DNA of 58,646 nt from Chara braunii (GCA_003427395.1 BFEA01000054.1:1907136-1965781); one strand, 5' to 3'. Positions 31,336 to 41,757 are shown, numbered from the stretch's first letter. The notes: a model not told the origin generated them from the letters alone. Numbers and translations: made by a program.

Positions 31336-31678
31336 GATCACTTAGGCTGGGTACCGGCGAGCCTGTGACTACACAACAGATAGAGAAAAGAACGAGCCTT
31401 CGACGTTGATCTCATAGCTTCACATATACTCCGTTGTGAGGTTGTCCGTCCATAGTCAGGGTCTCGTGCTGCAGAGGTTGCTGTTAAACCCTGTGTTCAA
31501 AGTCAAGGACTTTCACAAAAAAAGAAACATGAGAAAAAGAAATATGGGGGGTATACAAGCAACAGCCACAACCTTACTCTAAACACTGTGTGTCAAAGTC
31601 AAGGACCTCCGTGAATGAGGCTCTTCAGTTATGTATGATTCTTCGGAAGCCCCTACAAGAGGGGTGTTGGAGGGAAGC
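31336..31678. other. No gene recognised
   Basis: Contains a short direct repeat GTCAAGGAC (31501 and 31596) preceded by AACACTGTG-like or CCCTGTGTT sequence. Nothing else is seen. Confidence 0.35.
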
Positions 31679-31698
31679 TGGGGGGGGGNNNNNNNNNN

Positions 31699-31736
<38 letters not shown>
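31679..31736. other. Assembly gap (10 N) inside a poly-G run
   Basis: N at 31689-31698 lies within a run of G. The true length of the tract is unknown, and features should not be joined across it. Confidence 0.95.
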
Positions 31737-31856
31737 CGCGTTAAGATGGGGTCTTGAAGAGGTTGGGGAGGCTATTTACTATTTAGACCATGGGGAGTAT
31801 TGATTCAATGGCCACTGGCCAATGGCACAGTACGTATCTCAAGTTATCAACGTAAG

Positions 31857-31971
31857 CGAATAAGACTAGGAGCGTGGAGAATGGGAAGGGAGGAGGCAAA
31901 GTATTATTTCGGGCAAATAAGACTAGGATCGTGGAGAATGGGGAGGGAAGTGGGAAGGTATTATTTCAGGC
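31857..31971. repeat. 55-60-bp tandem duplication
   Basis: Two units starting AATAAGACTAGGA-CGTGGAG and ending GTATTATTTC-GGCAA. Confidence 0.85.
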
Positions 31972-32455
31972 AATTTTGGGGGCTCCGTGGGGGGGGAGGT
32001 AGAGAGGTGTGTCTGGTGGCCACCAGCCAGCCAGTGTCCATGTGGGCTATTTTGGGGGATTTGGGACCGGTGGAAAAAGGGGGATGCGTGTGTTGTGGCC
32101 ATGAGCCAGTGACCCTGTGCCCATCAGTGGTGCCCTCCTGACCACCAGCCAAGCACTGGGTGGAACACGCAATAGCCAGCTCCTGCCCTACCTTGGGAAG
32201 GGGGGTATGGCGAGTGCAGCGGAGTGGCAACAGCTCTTCCTGCTCTTCCAGGCCTTTCAAGGTGAGGGAGGATGATGAGGCTGCATTGTGTTTAGGGGAA
32301 GATGGTACCAATGCTGCCCACCAATTGCTAACTTGTGGTACCCGGTCTGGCAAGACACAATCGGTTTCGTAATAACAATTGAAATGAAGTGATTGCAATC
32401 ATTGCATGCATAGCACAATATGAAGCATCGTAAATTGCAACTAATGATTTTTTAC
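31972..32455. other. No gene; FB2-like end fragment
   Basis: CATTGTGTTTAGGGGAAGATGGTA at about 32283-32306 matches the right end of FB2. The rest shows no supported feature. Confidence 0.35.
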
Positions 32456-32690
32456 TACTGAATCCACCACTACCTCCGAACCTCTTTCTGCCGAGGAGGA
32501 AAAGAACTGCGCGCCAAGCTTTGCAGAAGCGCCAGCATATCTTGTTTTTTTTTGTTTAGGTTGGCGCTGCCAGCCATTTTGGCCAGCCGTTTTGGTCTGG
32601 TGGCGCCCGACCGCCAAAGTATGTGGCATAGGTTATATACTGCATACTTTGGAGGTTTTGAGTTTGCATGTGAAAGGTAGTGGTGACTGA
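32456..32690. mobile_element. Decayed T4 MITE
   Basis: CCACCACTACCTCCGAACC on the left and GAAAGGTAGTGGTGACTG on the right are degenerate TIRs. Inner AGCCATTTTGGCCAGCC and CGCCAAGCTTTGC are the complement of the interior of other T4 copies. Confidence 0.55.
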
Positions 32691-32711
32691 AGACGGAAAA
32701 AAAAAAAAAAG

Positions 32712-32940
32712 GGATTTCACTGTCGGGACTCGGGAGTGTTTTCGTATCAATTCAACTGAAACTATGTATTAGGCTTGTAACTTCCCACCAAGAGAATGAG
32801 GCAAACCGGATTGCGAACTTGGGGAGGATGCTCTTATCACCGCCCCTAGTGATGCTGACCCGATATTTTGGTGAAAAAAAAAGGCTTGGGACTCGGGAGT
32901 GTTTTCGTATCAATTCAACTGAAACTATGTACTAGGCTTT
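32712..32940. repeat. Direct repeat of about 50 bp spaced ~166 bp
   Basis: GGGACTCGGGAGTGTTTTCG through ACTATGTA-TAGGCTT occurs at 32722 and again at 32888 with one or two differences. Confidence 0.9.
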
Positions 32941-33371
32941 CCTAATCCTCAGTGTGCTGTTGCCATAAGCACCCCTCATGCTTCTTCTGCTTATCACTGT
33001 TTGAATCAACCCAGCACTGCATTCAATCATTTCAATGCATTGCATTCATGGTGATGAGATGCAACCAGATGCACACAACAGGACACCAGAGGTTGCTACT
33101 AGAAAATCATCTGCGAAGCGGATGTTTTCGACAACCACCATACGTAGGCATGCAGGGGAGGTGGTCAGCATGAGAAAGTAGCGTCAGAAGAACAAACCAA
33201 TTGTAGCGATTGATTTCAGGATGGACCTTGCTCCACGGCAGCTGATTGTCTTGGGCGGCTTCCACATCTGCAATCGAGGGAAAACAATCAAAATTGAAAA
33301 ATCCATGAAGCAGGTTGAAGGACAATCAAATTGAAAAAAATCCACAAAGCAGTTTAAAACAGCACACAACT
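32941..33371 (-). other. Unannotated stretch with one strong acceptor-like site
   Basis: On the minus strand GTTTTCCCTCGATTGCAG precedes an open frame starting about 33270 (DVEAAQDNQLPWSKVHPEI). The donor is unclear, so an exon is only possible. No other feature is seen. Confidence 0.3.
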
Positions 33372-33663
33372 CAGCGTCACCTTGTTTGCCCGGGCTGCCC
33401 GACCATGCAAGTACCATAGAATGATAGAAGGTCCCAGCAAAAAAAGAAAAAACTTCAAAAAAAAAAAAAAAAAAGAGTCCAAAAATTCTGAAAAAAAAAA
33501 AAAAAGTTATCCAGAAAAATAAACTGAACAACTTTTGCCTCGGGGTCACATCGAAATTCTTTACCAAATTTTAAATAAAGAATAAAATAAAATAAACATT
33601 TTACTTTATTTTATTTTTTTGCCCCGGCCGGGCAAGTGGTCCCAGGCCACTCTGGTAGCCTAG
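33372..33663 (-). mobile_element. hAT-a MITE, one terminus lost
   Basis: In minus orientation the 5' end CTAGGCTACCAGAGTGGCC (33663 downward) is intact. The core at 33500-33580 is present. The other end is diverged before the GTCACC block, and no duplication can be read. Confidence 0.75.
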
Positions 33664-33993
33664 TCGCCCGGTCATTATCATTGTATCTGGACCGAAAATT
33701 GGCCCGTATACAGCTATAAGGACCAGGCGCTCTTTTTTTTTCCCCCTAAAAGATATTAAAAAATGCAGTCTGTTTTCTCCTCATATGGGGAACAGCTGTA
33801 TATAGTATTTTCTTCCCTCAATTTTTTTTATTTGTTTCCCGTATTTTTCCTCACTCTTAACTACCTCCCCTGTATACTACCCAACCCGGCACAAAACCCC
33901 AAGGCAACCAAGCACAGACAACGGGCCAAGAGACAATGCCACCAGGGGAGCACAGGACCTTACCAGGCATTCTATTCAGGTGAAAGACGGTAG
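33664..33993. mobile_element. Disrupted FB1 MITE
   Basis: GCCCGGTCATTATCATTG to AGGACCAGGCGCTC contains both arms. A separate right end, ACCAGGCATTCTATTCAGGT...GACGGTAG, sits at 33962-33993. The hAT-a element abuts the left arm exactly where its outer part should be. Confidence 0.6.
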
Positions 33994-34552
33994 TTCTTGG
34001 TCATTCAACCTCTGCATTGGATACCAAAGTGCCATCTGGATTAAAAAAAAGGGCCCTCCTTTTTCATCTCACCACCTTCTTATCTGCCACCTCTCTCCGT
34101 CGTTCAGACTCCGTTCGGGTTCGGCGGGCGAACCCCGAGGCTCGGTACTTGCGGTCTCGCTGGCACTCAGAACAAGGGGTTCGAGGCCAGTAGGGAGCGA
34201 TACCGTGCTACGGGATAACGGTGAGGTAGTGGAAGGGCAGCGCCACTCGGTACGGTGGGCAGTGAGTTATTAGGACGACGACCCCAGGTTCGGAGAAGAC
34301 GTGATATGCAGTGTTATCTTGTAGCCTATACAACTTTGAAAGAGACGAGCGAGGATGAGCTGACGGTGAAAGGACAGGGAAAGAGAATTGCAATTGATGA
34401 ACTACAGGGTTGAGCATGTCGGCACGTCTGCATCACCCACCCGATTTGTGGCGAGAATTTGGTGTGTGCTTGTCCTTGCTCCGGCCTTCTTTCGCTGTTC
34501 CACCCTCCGTTGCTGAGGATTTCAACTTCCTACCAGTCCTTTGGCTGCCGGA
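33994..34552. other. No gene recognised
   Basis: A GC-rich hairpin CGGGTTCGGCGGGCGAACCC lies near 34114. Several ORFs have no domain or splice support. Confidence 0.35.
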
Positions 34553-34853
34553 ATGTGTCGCATTGCTTCGTGACCGTTCAGGGTGCTGCGCTAAGTAACG
34601 CCGAATCTACATTCACAACAATACAAACAACAATGTCACATTACTTCGTGACTGTTCCGGGTGCTGCGCTAAGTAACGCCGAATCTACACTCACAAAAGT
34701 ACAAGCAACAATGTCACATTACTTTGTGACCATTCTGGGTGCTGCGCTAAGTAACGGCGAATACAAGCAACAATGTCACATTACTTTGTGACCATTCTGG
34801 GTGCTGCGCTAAGTAACGCCGAATCTACATTCACAACAATACAAGCAACAAGG
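34553..34853. repeat. 78-bp minisatellite, in frame (26 codons)
   Basis: Four units begin ATGTCACATTACTT(T/C)GTGAC and contain GGTGCTGCGCTAAGTAACG. Unit length is 78, 78, 62, then partial. Because 78 is divisible by three an ORF is maintained over most of it, but the 16-bp deletion in the third unit breaks it, which argues against selection for coding. Confidence 0.9.
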
Positions 34854-35034
34854 AGGAAAGAAAGGTCCACCGTTCTGTGAGAAAGCCCCGTAAGCGCATC
34901 ATCGTTACCATAGCCAGTGGCTGGGGGGAAGCACCGGGAGATTTGGGAGGGCAATGGTGGTGGTCCTTGTGATTCTCACAATGGTTGGGAATCTGGAGCG
35001 TGGCTGGCCAGATATCAGCGTCCAGCGACACACC

Positions 35035-35067
<33 letters not shown>

Positions 35068-35774
35068 CAGGGCCCCTTCTATTCTGGGGTTCAATGGTTC
35101 ATCGGTCCGGTTGCTTATTAACGGCAAGCATGAGAGTACAGAAGATAGAGTAAGAAAAAAAGTATGCCTTGCGGCACTAGTTGCCAGTACAAAGGGGGGG
35201 GGCTGCTACGAGTCGTCCCGCCCCCCAAACCCTGTCCTTCCTTCCGTGGTGACAATAACACGCATTTTCACAAGATTAAAAAAAAAAAAAAAAACAAACA
35301 AACAAACAACCAAACACAACTAATGCAGTTGAGAGGAATGATTATCAATGATGGAATCCGAAAACAATTCACACAATTTCACAGGTGTTGAAATTGAAGT
35401 AATTTCATACGGAAAAGTCGCAGTAATCTGAAAGAGAAAATAATTGACGGAGGGAGGAAAAAAAAACTCCAATAAGCTGAAAGAGAAAATAATTGATGGA
35501 AGAAAAAACAACTTGGGAAACGGGAATTAGGTCTAACTGATGATCAGTGGTGAGGGAAAAAGAAAAATAGATAGAAAAAAAAAAGACTATGAGCACTCTT
35601 GGGTTGCTAATCAGATCAAGAGGGGAGCAAAAAAAGAAGCATGACTATGACCGATCCTGGGCGCCAGACCCGACTGGATCTGGTCTTAACCTTGGTTCAG
35701 TGCAGGCCAACCTCAATAGATATGAATTTTTGTCTTATTTTTTTTTATTAAAAAAAAATCCTATTTTTTCCCTT
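34854..35774. other. No gene recognised
   Basis: Poly-T at 35035-35060 and poly-A at 35279-35294. A short direct repeat TGAAAGAGAAAATAATTGA lies at about 35430 and 35477. Confidence 0.4.
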
Positions 35775-35905
35775 TTAACATTTAACCCAAGTTTGAATCC
35801 AGATGTACTCAAGTAATTCTGAAATTCAGCTGAATAACAAGGGGCCGGTCAGTTGAATGGACCATGGTGACATCTCAAGGCCATCGCCCTTTCGAAATTG
35901 AAAAG
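35775..35905 (+). mobile_element. tRNA-derived SINE, copy S3, 5'-truncated
   Basis: B-box-like AGTTTGAATCC, then TAATTCTGA and the family tail GGGGCCGGTCAGTTGAATGG...CGCCCTTTC plus an A-rich end. The A-box part is missing. Confidence 0.75.
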
Positions 35906-36291
35906 CTTCCGAAAGGAATGAAATGAAAAGAGGAGAAAAGAAAAGAAGGGAACAAAAAAAAAAAAAAAAACAGGAGCATGGCTATATGAAGCCCTGCTAA
36001 TGGTGAGAGAACCCGGCAGAAAAAAAACTGATTCAATTTTTTTAATTGTTTTTCATTTTTTGTCTAATAGTTACATAAGGTGCTTCCACAGGTTGACATC
36101 AGGATCGGCGCCGGCAGAAGCATGTGGGAACTATGCCCGGAGGCGAGGAGGCGTGTGGCCAACGTCGTGCTTCAAATGTACTTTGACTGACGATTATTCA
36201 ATTGACTTTTGTTGCAGTGTGAAGACGAGTCGGTGTACGGTTCTTTCTTTCTTGTGTTTCTGCACTATGCTCACAAACCAATGTATGGGTA
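35906..36291. other. No gene recognised
   Basis: A-rich then mixed sequence. ORFs are short and unsupported. Confidence 0.35.
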
Positions 36292-36418
36292 TGTGAGGGC
36301 ATACTCGCACTAGGACGTTTTTACTTGTTTCTGGACGTAATTGTCGCCAGATGCGTCCACGTCTGGCCCTGAATGCAGTCAGATGCACATAAGATAGTGC
36401 TAGTGTGAGTACACCCTG
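36292..36418. mobile_element. MITE family G, copy 2
   Basis: AGGGCATACTCGCACTAGGA to GCTAGTGTGAGTACACCCT, a TIR of about 20 bp. The interior matches 17019-17143. Confidence 0.8.
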
Positions 36419-37382
36419 AGTGGGATTACCCTCTTGCGAGTCTTGTCATTTCCACATCCGATCCACAGCCTAAAAGTAAAAATTACGCCGAAAGTAACCA
36501 AAAACGTTTTCGATGAATGGGTCTAAAATAAAAGTTGAAGTTCAATCAGCTGTGGATCATATGCCCACTGCTGGATCAAAAACCGCACCAGGTCCAAACT
36601 TCAGTCCAAGGTGGATCAGATGCCAGTGGATCAGACCATACCAGGTCCGGAGTTCAAGACCTCTGTGCAGATCCCTGCAAAGAGGTGTGTACATTAGCGA
36701 AATGAGCATTAGTACACCATAGCTTGGATCGAAACCTAGGTACACGAGTCGCAAATGCTTGCGGTGGCCAGAATGCCCATGTCTGTGCATTTGCACATGT
36801 GGGTGACCAGGTGCATGATCTGCATTGGAAGCTGCGCCCGTCCACGTACATCCTGAGAGGGAACACCATCCTTGTCGTTTCAAACGATTCAGGTGCTACA
36901 GTAACACGAAACTTCCTCCCTTTTTCTTTATATACAATAGAAATGCAGGCTTGTCTTGTCCTCATATGGGGGACGGGCCCGGACGGCCACAATTTTTTTT
37001 TAATTATACTATCATCCTTCTCTCTCAGTACTGTACCTCGCACTACCTGCCTGGACAAGCAAGGACCTGTCCCCACACCAAGGGAATCTAGGGTCTAAAA
37101 CTAGGGTTCAAGGCGCAGAGGGTCAAAGGATGGAACCTATTTATGCACGTCTACCAGCCAAGAACTACCCCTTAACTAAATCCACTAACCGAAGCTAAGC
37201 TACCCTGTGGTTATGGGTCCACACCTACCTACCTAACTCTGCTCTGTGCAGGGAGCAGCACCCAACCCAAGCTCCGAACACCTGGAGCGTGCTGGAAAGT
37301 CACAGTGCAACTTCCACAGCTAACCAGGAGGGACAAGCTGACTTTCTCAGCCGGTGAACCCCAAGCATGCCACAGGGGGTCC
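36419..37382. other. No supported gene
   Basis: Overlapping ORFs at about 36654-37098 on both strands have balanced composition but no recognised domain, and I found no clear exon borders. Three phrases with GGATCA-ATGCC lie near 36560-36640 as a degenerate repeat. Confidence 0.35.
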
Positions 37383-37459
37383 TGGGGAACCCAAGTGGAT
37401 GACGTGGGGAATCAAACCCACGACCTCCTGTGTACCACTTACGTGCTCAACCAACTGAA
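37383..37459 (-). mobile_element. tRNA-like sequence (SINE head or tRNA pseudogene)
   Basis: Minus strand: GTAGTTCAGTTGGTTGAGCA (D-arm and A-box) and GGTCGTGGGTTTGATTCCCC (T-arm and B-box) at proper tRNA spacing. The 5' and 3' acceptor strands do not pair, so it is not a working tRNA. It abuts the FB1 MITE at 37460. Confidence 0.65.
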
Positions 37460-37567
37460 CTACTCCTTCTTCCCCCCTGAATACAACGTACGGTCATTAT
37501 AGTTGTATCTAGACTGAAAGACGCCTCAAATACAGCTATAATGACCGTATGTTGTATTCGGGGGAGC
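37460..37567. mobile_element. FB1 MITE, GAATACAACGTACGG arm subfamily
   Basis: Near-perfect arms. It belongs with the subfamily seen at 8415. Outer bases are CTACTCCTTCTTCCCC and GGGGGAGC. Confidence 0.88.
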
Positions 37568-37674
37568 CAAGAGAGTTGTTAAACTGCTGAGAGACTGAAG
37601 CAGACAGCTTGCGCCGCCTTTCCGCGTGCACAATCTCTATAAAAATGTTATGGGTTCTTTAACTTCTTTTGCAG

Positions 37675-37771
37675 CAACTCCTTTCCATCCCCACCCCCAT
37701 CACATCCTTGGGAGTCAGTCAGAATTGCTGCTACTGTGCGAAAGAGAACCCAGCCTGGAGTGGAATCCCAG
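37675..37771 (+). CDS. Possible 97-bp exon, unknown protein
   Basis: Very good splice signals: TTTAACTTCTTTTGCAG before and GAATCCCAG|GTGAAA after. In the frame that ends on a full codon it reads as a Ser/Pro-rich then basic peptide (HPWESVRIAATVRKRTQPG). It is compatible in phase with the plus-strand candidates at 39563 and 45466. It could be a chance pairing of signals. Confidence 0.35.
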
Positions 37772-38682
37772 GTGAAAACAGACCTGCAATCCAGAACCTG
37801 GACTGGAATCGGAGGCAAAAGCAGACCTGCAATCTGAGAAGAACTAGACCTGGCACAAGAGATGGAACCAGAGTCAGAAAGAAAAACAGGAATAAGAATC
37901 ATGAGCGGAATCACATTATTCACAGTCCCGTGGAAAAACGTTTTTTTCTTTTTCTTTTCATATTTTACTCGTGCAGTACGTGTACAAAATTACTAGTAAT
38001 TTACTACAAATGCAAAAGTCGAGAATTCAATATTCACATCAGAGGGAGCAGTTGGGGGGGCCTATGAGATTGCTAGAGGGTTGGTATGGAGTCTATGGAC
38101 TAGTAGAAGGGGATGCCAATGATGTACGGCTTGACTGGGGAGTTCGAGGTCCAGTTTCCCGTCTAGAGGGTGGGATAGCTTGGGGTTTTAGTAGTGTATA
38201 CTACCAGGAGGGCGACTGGTCATTCACACCCATTCGGTGGGGGATCGGCTAGGGTTCTACTAAGCCGGGTTGGGGGACAAAACTGCCTAAGAGTGGGTGC
38301 AGTTAGGAGACTGCAATCGGTGGGGACTGGCTCCAGTCCCTGCTCGTAACTGGTAGGCGCTGGAGGGGCACTACTTGCGATAGGACTTAGGATAGTCTAA
38401 AAAGGTACTCGTAAAATAGTCTAAAAAGGTACTCTGTATAGGTGGTCCTGGAGGCTAAGAGGGCCATTCGAACTCCAATATACCTGAGTCCGGGGGATCT
38501 TCGGAAGTCTGACTCCGACCAACCTGGGCGTTATTAAAAAAAAAAAAAAAAAAAAAAAAANAAAAAAAAAAAAGAGAATCACATCAGAGCCAGTACAGCA
38601 GAAGGACAAGGAGGGAACAAATATGTCAATAGGTTACGTCATTTGCACGATTCGCATGAGGTCCTGTGTTCGATACCAGATT
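37772..38682. other. No gene; A-run with N
   Basis: A short direct repeat of GCAGACCTGCAATC lies just downstream of 37771. 38060-38530 has degenerate AAAAAGGTACTC repeats. A poly-A run at 38535-38573 contains one N. Confidence 0.4.
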
Positions 38683-39080
38683 ATGACTTAGGGCTGGTCA
38701 TCCTCCTAGTACGTAGTCAAGGGTTGAGGCTGTCATAGCAGTTCCTTAGTACGGGATGTCGAGGGTGTCAGGAGATACTGCACTTTACCGCGGGGCTGGA
38801 ACGGGCTCCAGGGACATACGAGGGAACGGAGGATTGTCATCTCTCACAGATTATCATACAACACAGGGTTAATAGATTCTCCAGGGTCAATAGATAGAGT
38901 CCATGATTCACGACTCAGGGTTTGGCTATCATACTAGTACGTAGTATAGGGTTGAGGCTGGCATAGCAGTTCCTTCGTACGGGATGTCGGGGGTGTCAGG
39001 AGATACTGCACCTTACCGCAGGGCCGGAACGGGCTCCAGGGACACACGAGAGAACGGAGGATTCCCAGCTCTCTATGATC
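38683..39080. repeat. Imperfect duplication, about 170-bp units
   Basis: Two copies (about 38683-38855 and 38910-39080) share TAGTACGTAGT, AGGGTTGAGGCTG-CATAGC, GGGTGTCAGGAGATACTGCA and GGAACGGGCTCCAGGGACA. The first is preceded by a B-box-like TGTTCGATACC. Neither is coding. Confidence 0.85.
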
Positions 39081-39562
39081 ACCACACAAGTGTGCTGGAC
39101 GGGAGTCACTGCGCACCCTCATGAAGACCTGTAGTAGCCTGTTCGTACCTAGATCCCAAAGTCCCCGTGCAATCGGGCTTGCACGGCGTCTACTTCAACC
39201 GGGGCTGAGCAGTGGGTAGGGGTCTCTGCTTAGCCCGGGTGCCTGCAACCGCTGTCTGGTCAGGTTACCCCGCCAAGATGGTGATGGGTGATGGTCCTGG
39301 GTGGTTAACACTAGGGTAGGGCAGGGGGGGTGGGGGTGCGCCAGGGCAAAATGATGAGAGGGAGGGTGGGTGGGGTCTTCAGAGGGGTTCAACCGAGTGG
39401 CCAAGTGCTGTGGGTGACTTCCATCTGTCTGGTATCCCACCTCTACAACAACCTGGGCTTTCCTAAAGAAAAAGAAAAGAAAAAAGAAAAAGAAAATAAT
39501 AATAGTAATAATAAAATATTACTGTAGCTATCTTGTTCGTGAGTTCAGAAAGAAATCACCAG
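39081..39562. other. No gene recognised
   Basis: G-rich stretch and an A-rich (AAAAGAAAA)n run at about 39465-39510. Confidence 0.4.
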
Positions 39563-39709
39563 TTCCAAAGAGAACCAACAAGCCTGGAGCATGTCTTCAG
39601 TCATCCATTGACATTGGGACAATTTGGGACTGTGCAGAAGAGGTTGGAAAAGCCCCTGAAGGAGGACAGTATGCACAAATCAAGAAATGGTAGAATGCCC
39701 AAGAAGGGG
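39563..39709 (+). CDS. Possible 147-bp exon, unknown protein
   Basis: Bounded by AAATCACCAG and a consensus donor GGG|GTAAGT. It is exactly 49 codons in phase 0/0. The peptide is Lys/Arg-rich towards its end (VQKRLEKPLKEDSMHKSRNG). The acceptor lacks a good pyrimidine tract; an alternative AG lies at 39548. Family unknown. Confidence 0.33.
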
Positions 39710-40101
39710 GTAAGTGGACCTGCAGCACACCTTGAGAAGAAATGAAAATCACGAGGACAGACAGACCCCAACATGTGAACAGACCGAGTGGACTCATCAT
39801 CTATATCTATATACTATATAGTAGATACCTTATAATCGATCAGTGGGCCTCGGCTGATGCCCTCATCTGGGCCCAGCAGAAACCACGACCTCGTGGGACC
39901 GTTGCTGCTCGCATCCGTGTTCATGGGCACATCGTTTTTTTTTCCCTGTGCGCAGCTATGCAAAAATGTGATCGCGAATCTTGAAGTTACGGGTCGGACG
40001 ACATTCTAATGCAAGTACATAGCAAAGCGAGTGGAAAAGGACCGAAAGAAAGACGGTTGTCAGGCCGCATGGTCATTTCCCGGTCACTTTTTGTGGGCTT
40101 C
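39710..40101. other. No gene recognised
   Basis: A small ATCTATATA palindromic run at about 39800. Otherwise no feature. Confidence 0.35.
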
Positions 40102-40221
40102 GGGCCTCGCTCCAGTACTCACCAAATGTGCAAAATGGGAATGAAGCGTCTGCTAAAGCATGGAAGTATACACCACCATATTTTTTGTCTTTTGTGCATG
40201 TGATGAGTAGTTGAGCGAGCC
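40102..40221. mobile_element. Tr2 MITE, TTC duplication
   Basis: GGGCCTCGCTCCAGTACTCACC to GATGAGTAGTTGAGCGAGCC, flanked by TTC on both sides. Confidence 0.85.
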
Positions 40222-40261
40222 TTCGAATCATTCAAAGTCTCGAAGTTGGAATGCAGAGGGC

Positions 40262-40400
40262 CTGGCTCCGTCACTCACCAAATGTCCTGGCTCCACTACT
40301 CACCGAGTACAAAATGACAACGAATCTTTGCTAGAACATGGGAAGATACACCGCCATATTTTTTGTCTTTTGTGCATCTGGTGAGTAGTGGAGCGACGCG
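40262..40400. mobile_element. Tr2 MITE with a duplicated left end
   Basis: CTGGCTCC...CACTCACCAAATGTC is immediately followed by a second left end (CTGGCTCCACTACTCACC). The right end is GTGAGTAGTGGAGCGACGCG. Confidence 0.75.
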
Positions 40401-40440
40401 CTGATACCTGGCACGGCCTGGCATCTTTCTGGGTCCTTTT

Positions 40441-40565
40441 GGGCCTCACTAGACTACTCACCAAATGTGTAAAATGAGAATAAATCTTCTTCTTGAACAT
40501 CGCAAGATGCATGGCCGGCCATACTCTTTGGTTCTTGTGCACGTGGTGAGCAGCGGAGAGAGGCC
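40441..40565. mobile_element. Tr2 MITE
   Basis: GGGCCTCACTAGACTACTCACC to GTGGTGAGCAGCGGAGAGAGGCC. This is the third copy within 0.5 kb. Confidence 0.8.
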
Positions 40566-41018
40566 TGGGCCTTCCCGTTTGGTTTCCGTGGTCGTGGCAA
40601 CGTCTGCAGCCCCCAAGGATAGAACTCAGGCCACGTAGCATACTATGACCGTGTTCTGCTTGGTGTCAGTCTCCGTCTTTGGAAGCTGTAAGTACATCTG
40701 GGGCGTTTTTGTTTGCCGCAGCCTGGAATGTTGAGTGGGGCCTCCTACCGGCGTGTTCGAATACAAGCACATGGGAGCCTGGAATGTTGAGCAGTGGAGC
40801 GAGGCCCGATATCCACATGGTTCGTGTCTAGAACAATAGGGCAGGGCTTTCTCGTTTGTGTTTTTTTTTTTTGAAAGAGGGGGGGAGGGGGCAGCCCAGA
40901 TCTCATCAGTCATGTACCCCACAGTGAACTGTGCTGCCGAACACCCCACATGGCGCCACCCAGCCCACCTGTCAGTCATGTTCTCTCATCCCCTCTATTA
41001 GGCCGTGGCATCGCCACG
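40566..41018. other. Repeat fragments only
   Basis: GAGCAGTGGAGCGAGGCCC at about 40788 is a lone Tr2 right end. 40905-40975 resembles the degenerate region at 22290. Confidence 0.45.
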
Positions 41019-41041
41019 TCAGGCAGACTTGTTGTGCACAA

Positions 41042-41100
41042 GCGAAACCTCTTTCGCCGAGCCCATCTGAAATCTGTTATGCTTGATGTGTGCATCATAG
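41042..41100 (-). pseudogene. Partial duplicate of the end of the MBD-like exon
   Basis: Read on the minus strand it encodes YDAHIKHNRFQMGSAKEV, nearly the same as YDAYIEHNKFQMRSAKEV of the exon at 41163-41465. It lies about 115 bp further along and in the same open frame, which ends at a stop near 41019. Confidence 0.75.
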
Positions 41101-41162
41101 TATAGACAGACCGCAACATGGAAACAGATGTGGACCGGACTCATCAAGTGCAAAACCAATAC

Positions 41163-41465
41163 CTCTTTCGCCGACCGCATCTGAAATTTGTTATGCTCGA
41201 TGTATGCATCGTACTGCTTTGTATCTTGTCTCTGTCTAACGCGTACCATCCACCCATCCAATGGCCACACCAGCTCTTCTACCATGTCCAATCTGGCTTG
41301 CGAGAACCGTCTGTACTCTGGGTCGTCCGGCGCTGGATCACTGCAGTTGGTTTTCTGCTCCCATATGAAGCCATTGCTGGAGGAATCGTCCTTTACTGCA
41401 AGATATATCCACTCTTTGTTTATGACCTTCCCATGCCCAACAGGCGAATGTGCAGAGGTATTACT
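41163..41465 (-). CDS. Putative exon encoding an MBD-like domain
   Basis: A 101-codon phase 0/0 frame begins after a strong acceptor (TTTAATCAATCTCTCAG) and ends at AAAGAG|GTATTG. The second half reads VWPLDGWMVRVRQRQ, then KQYDAYIEHNKFQMRSAKE. Tryptophan after Pro-x-x-Gly, alternating VRVRQR, the YDxYI strand and a F-x-x-R-S-x-x-E end match the core pattern of methyl-CpG-binding domains (typically PxGW...R..R...YDvYi....kFRSk.E). The first half (KEWIYLAVKDDSSSNGFIW) is unrecognised. MBD proteins read DNA methylation in chromatin; whether this one could is unknown, since the domain seems short and any continuation would lie in the next exon. The frame has no ATG at its beginning, so it is internal. 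It is surrounded by MITEs that would sit in introns. Confidence 0.55.
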
Positions 41466-41562
41466 CTGAGAGATTGATTAAACCAACCAAGCAACACCAC
41501 AAAGTTGGCACAAACCCAGCAACAGCAATCCAACAAATTCTATCAGACATCGACTTAAAGTT

Positions 41563-41757
41563 TTAAACCGCTAGCACATGGCCCCACCCAAGTTGACAAG
41601 CCTATTGAGCCTCTCATAAAATTTTCGAGGCGCGCACACCGCTGATAAAATAAAATTTCCGAGGCTCGTGCACCACCGTTGATAAAATACAACGACAGCG
41701 GGCGGCCTCCAAAAGAAGCCCCGCGGCTGATGACTTGCATGTACTGGTCCCCTTTAA
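41563..41757. mobile_element. T4 MITE
   Basis: TTAAACCGCTAGCACATGGCCC to GTACTGGTCCCCTTTAA. The left inner part resembles the first halves of the compound pairs. Confidence 0.75.

Noticed and set aside
37383-37459. Functional tRNA gene
   Set aside because: D- and T-arm sequences are good, but the acceptor strands do not pair. It is treated as SINE head or pseudogene.
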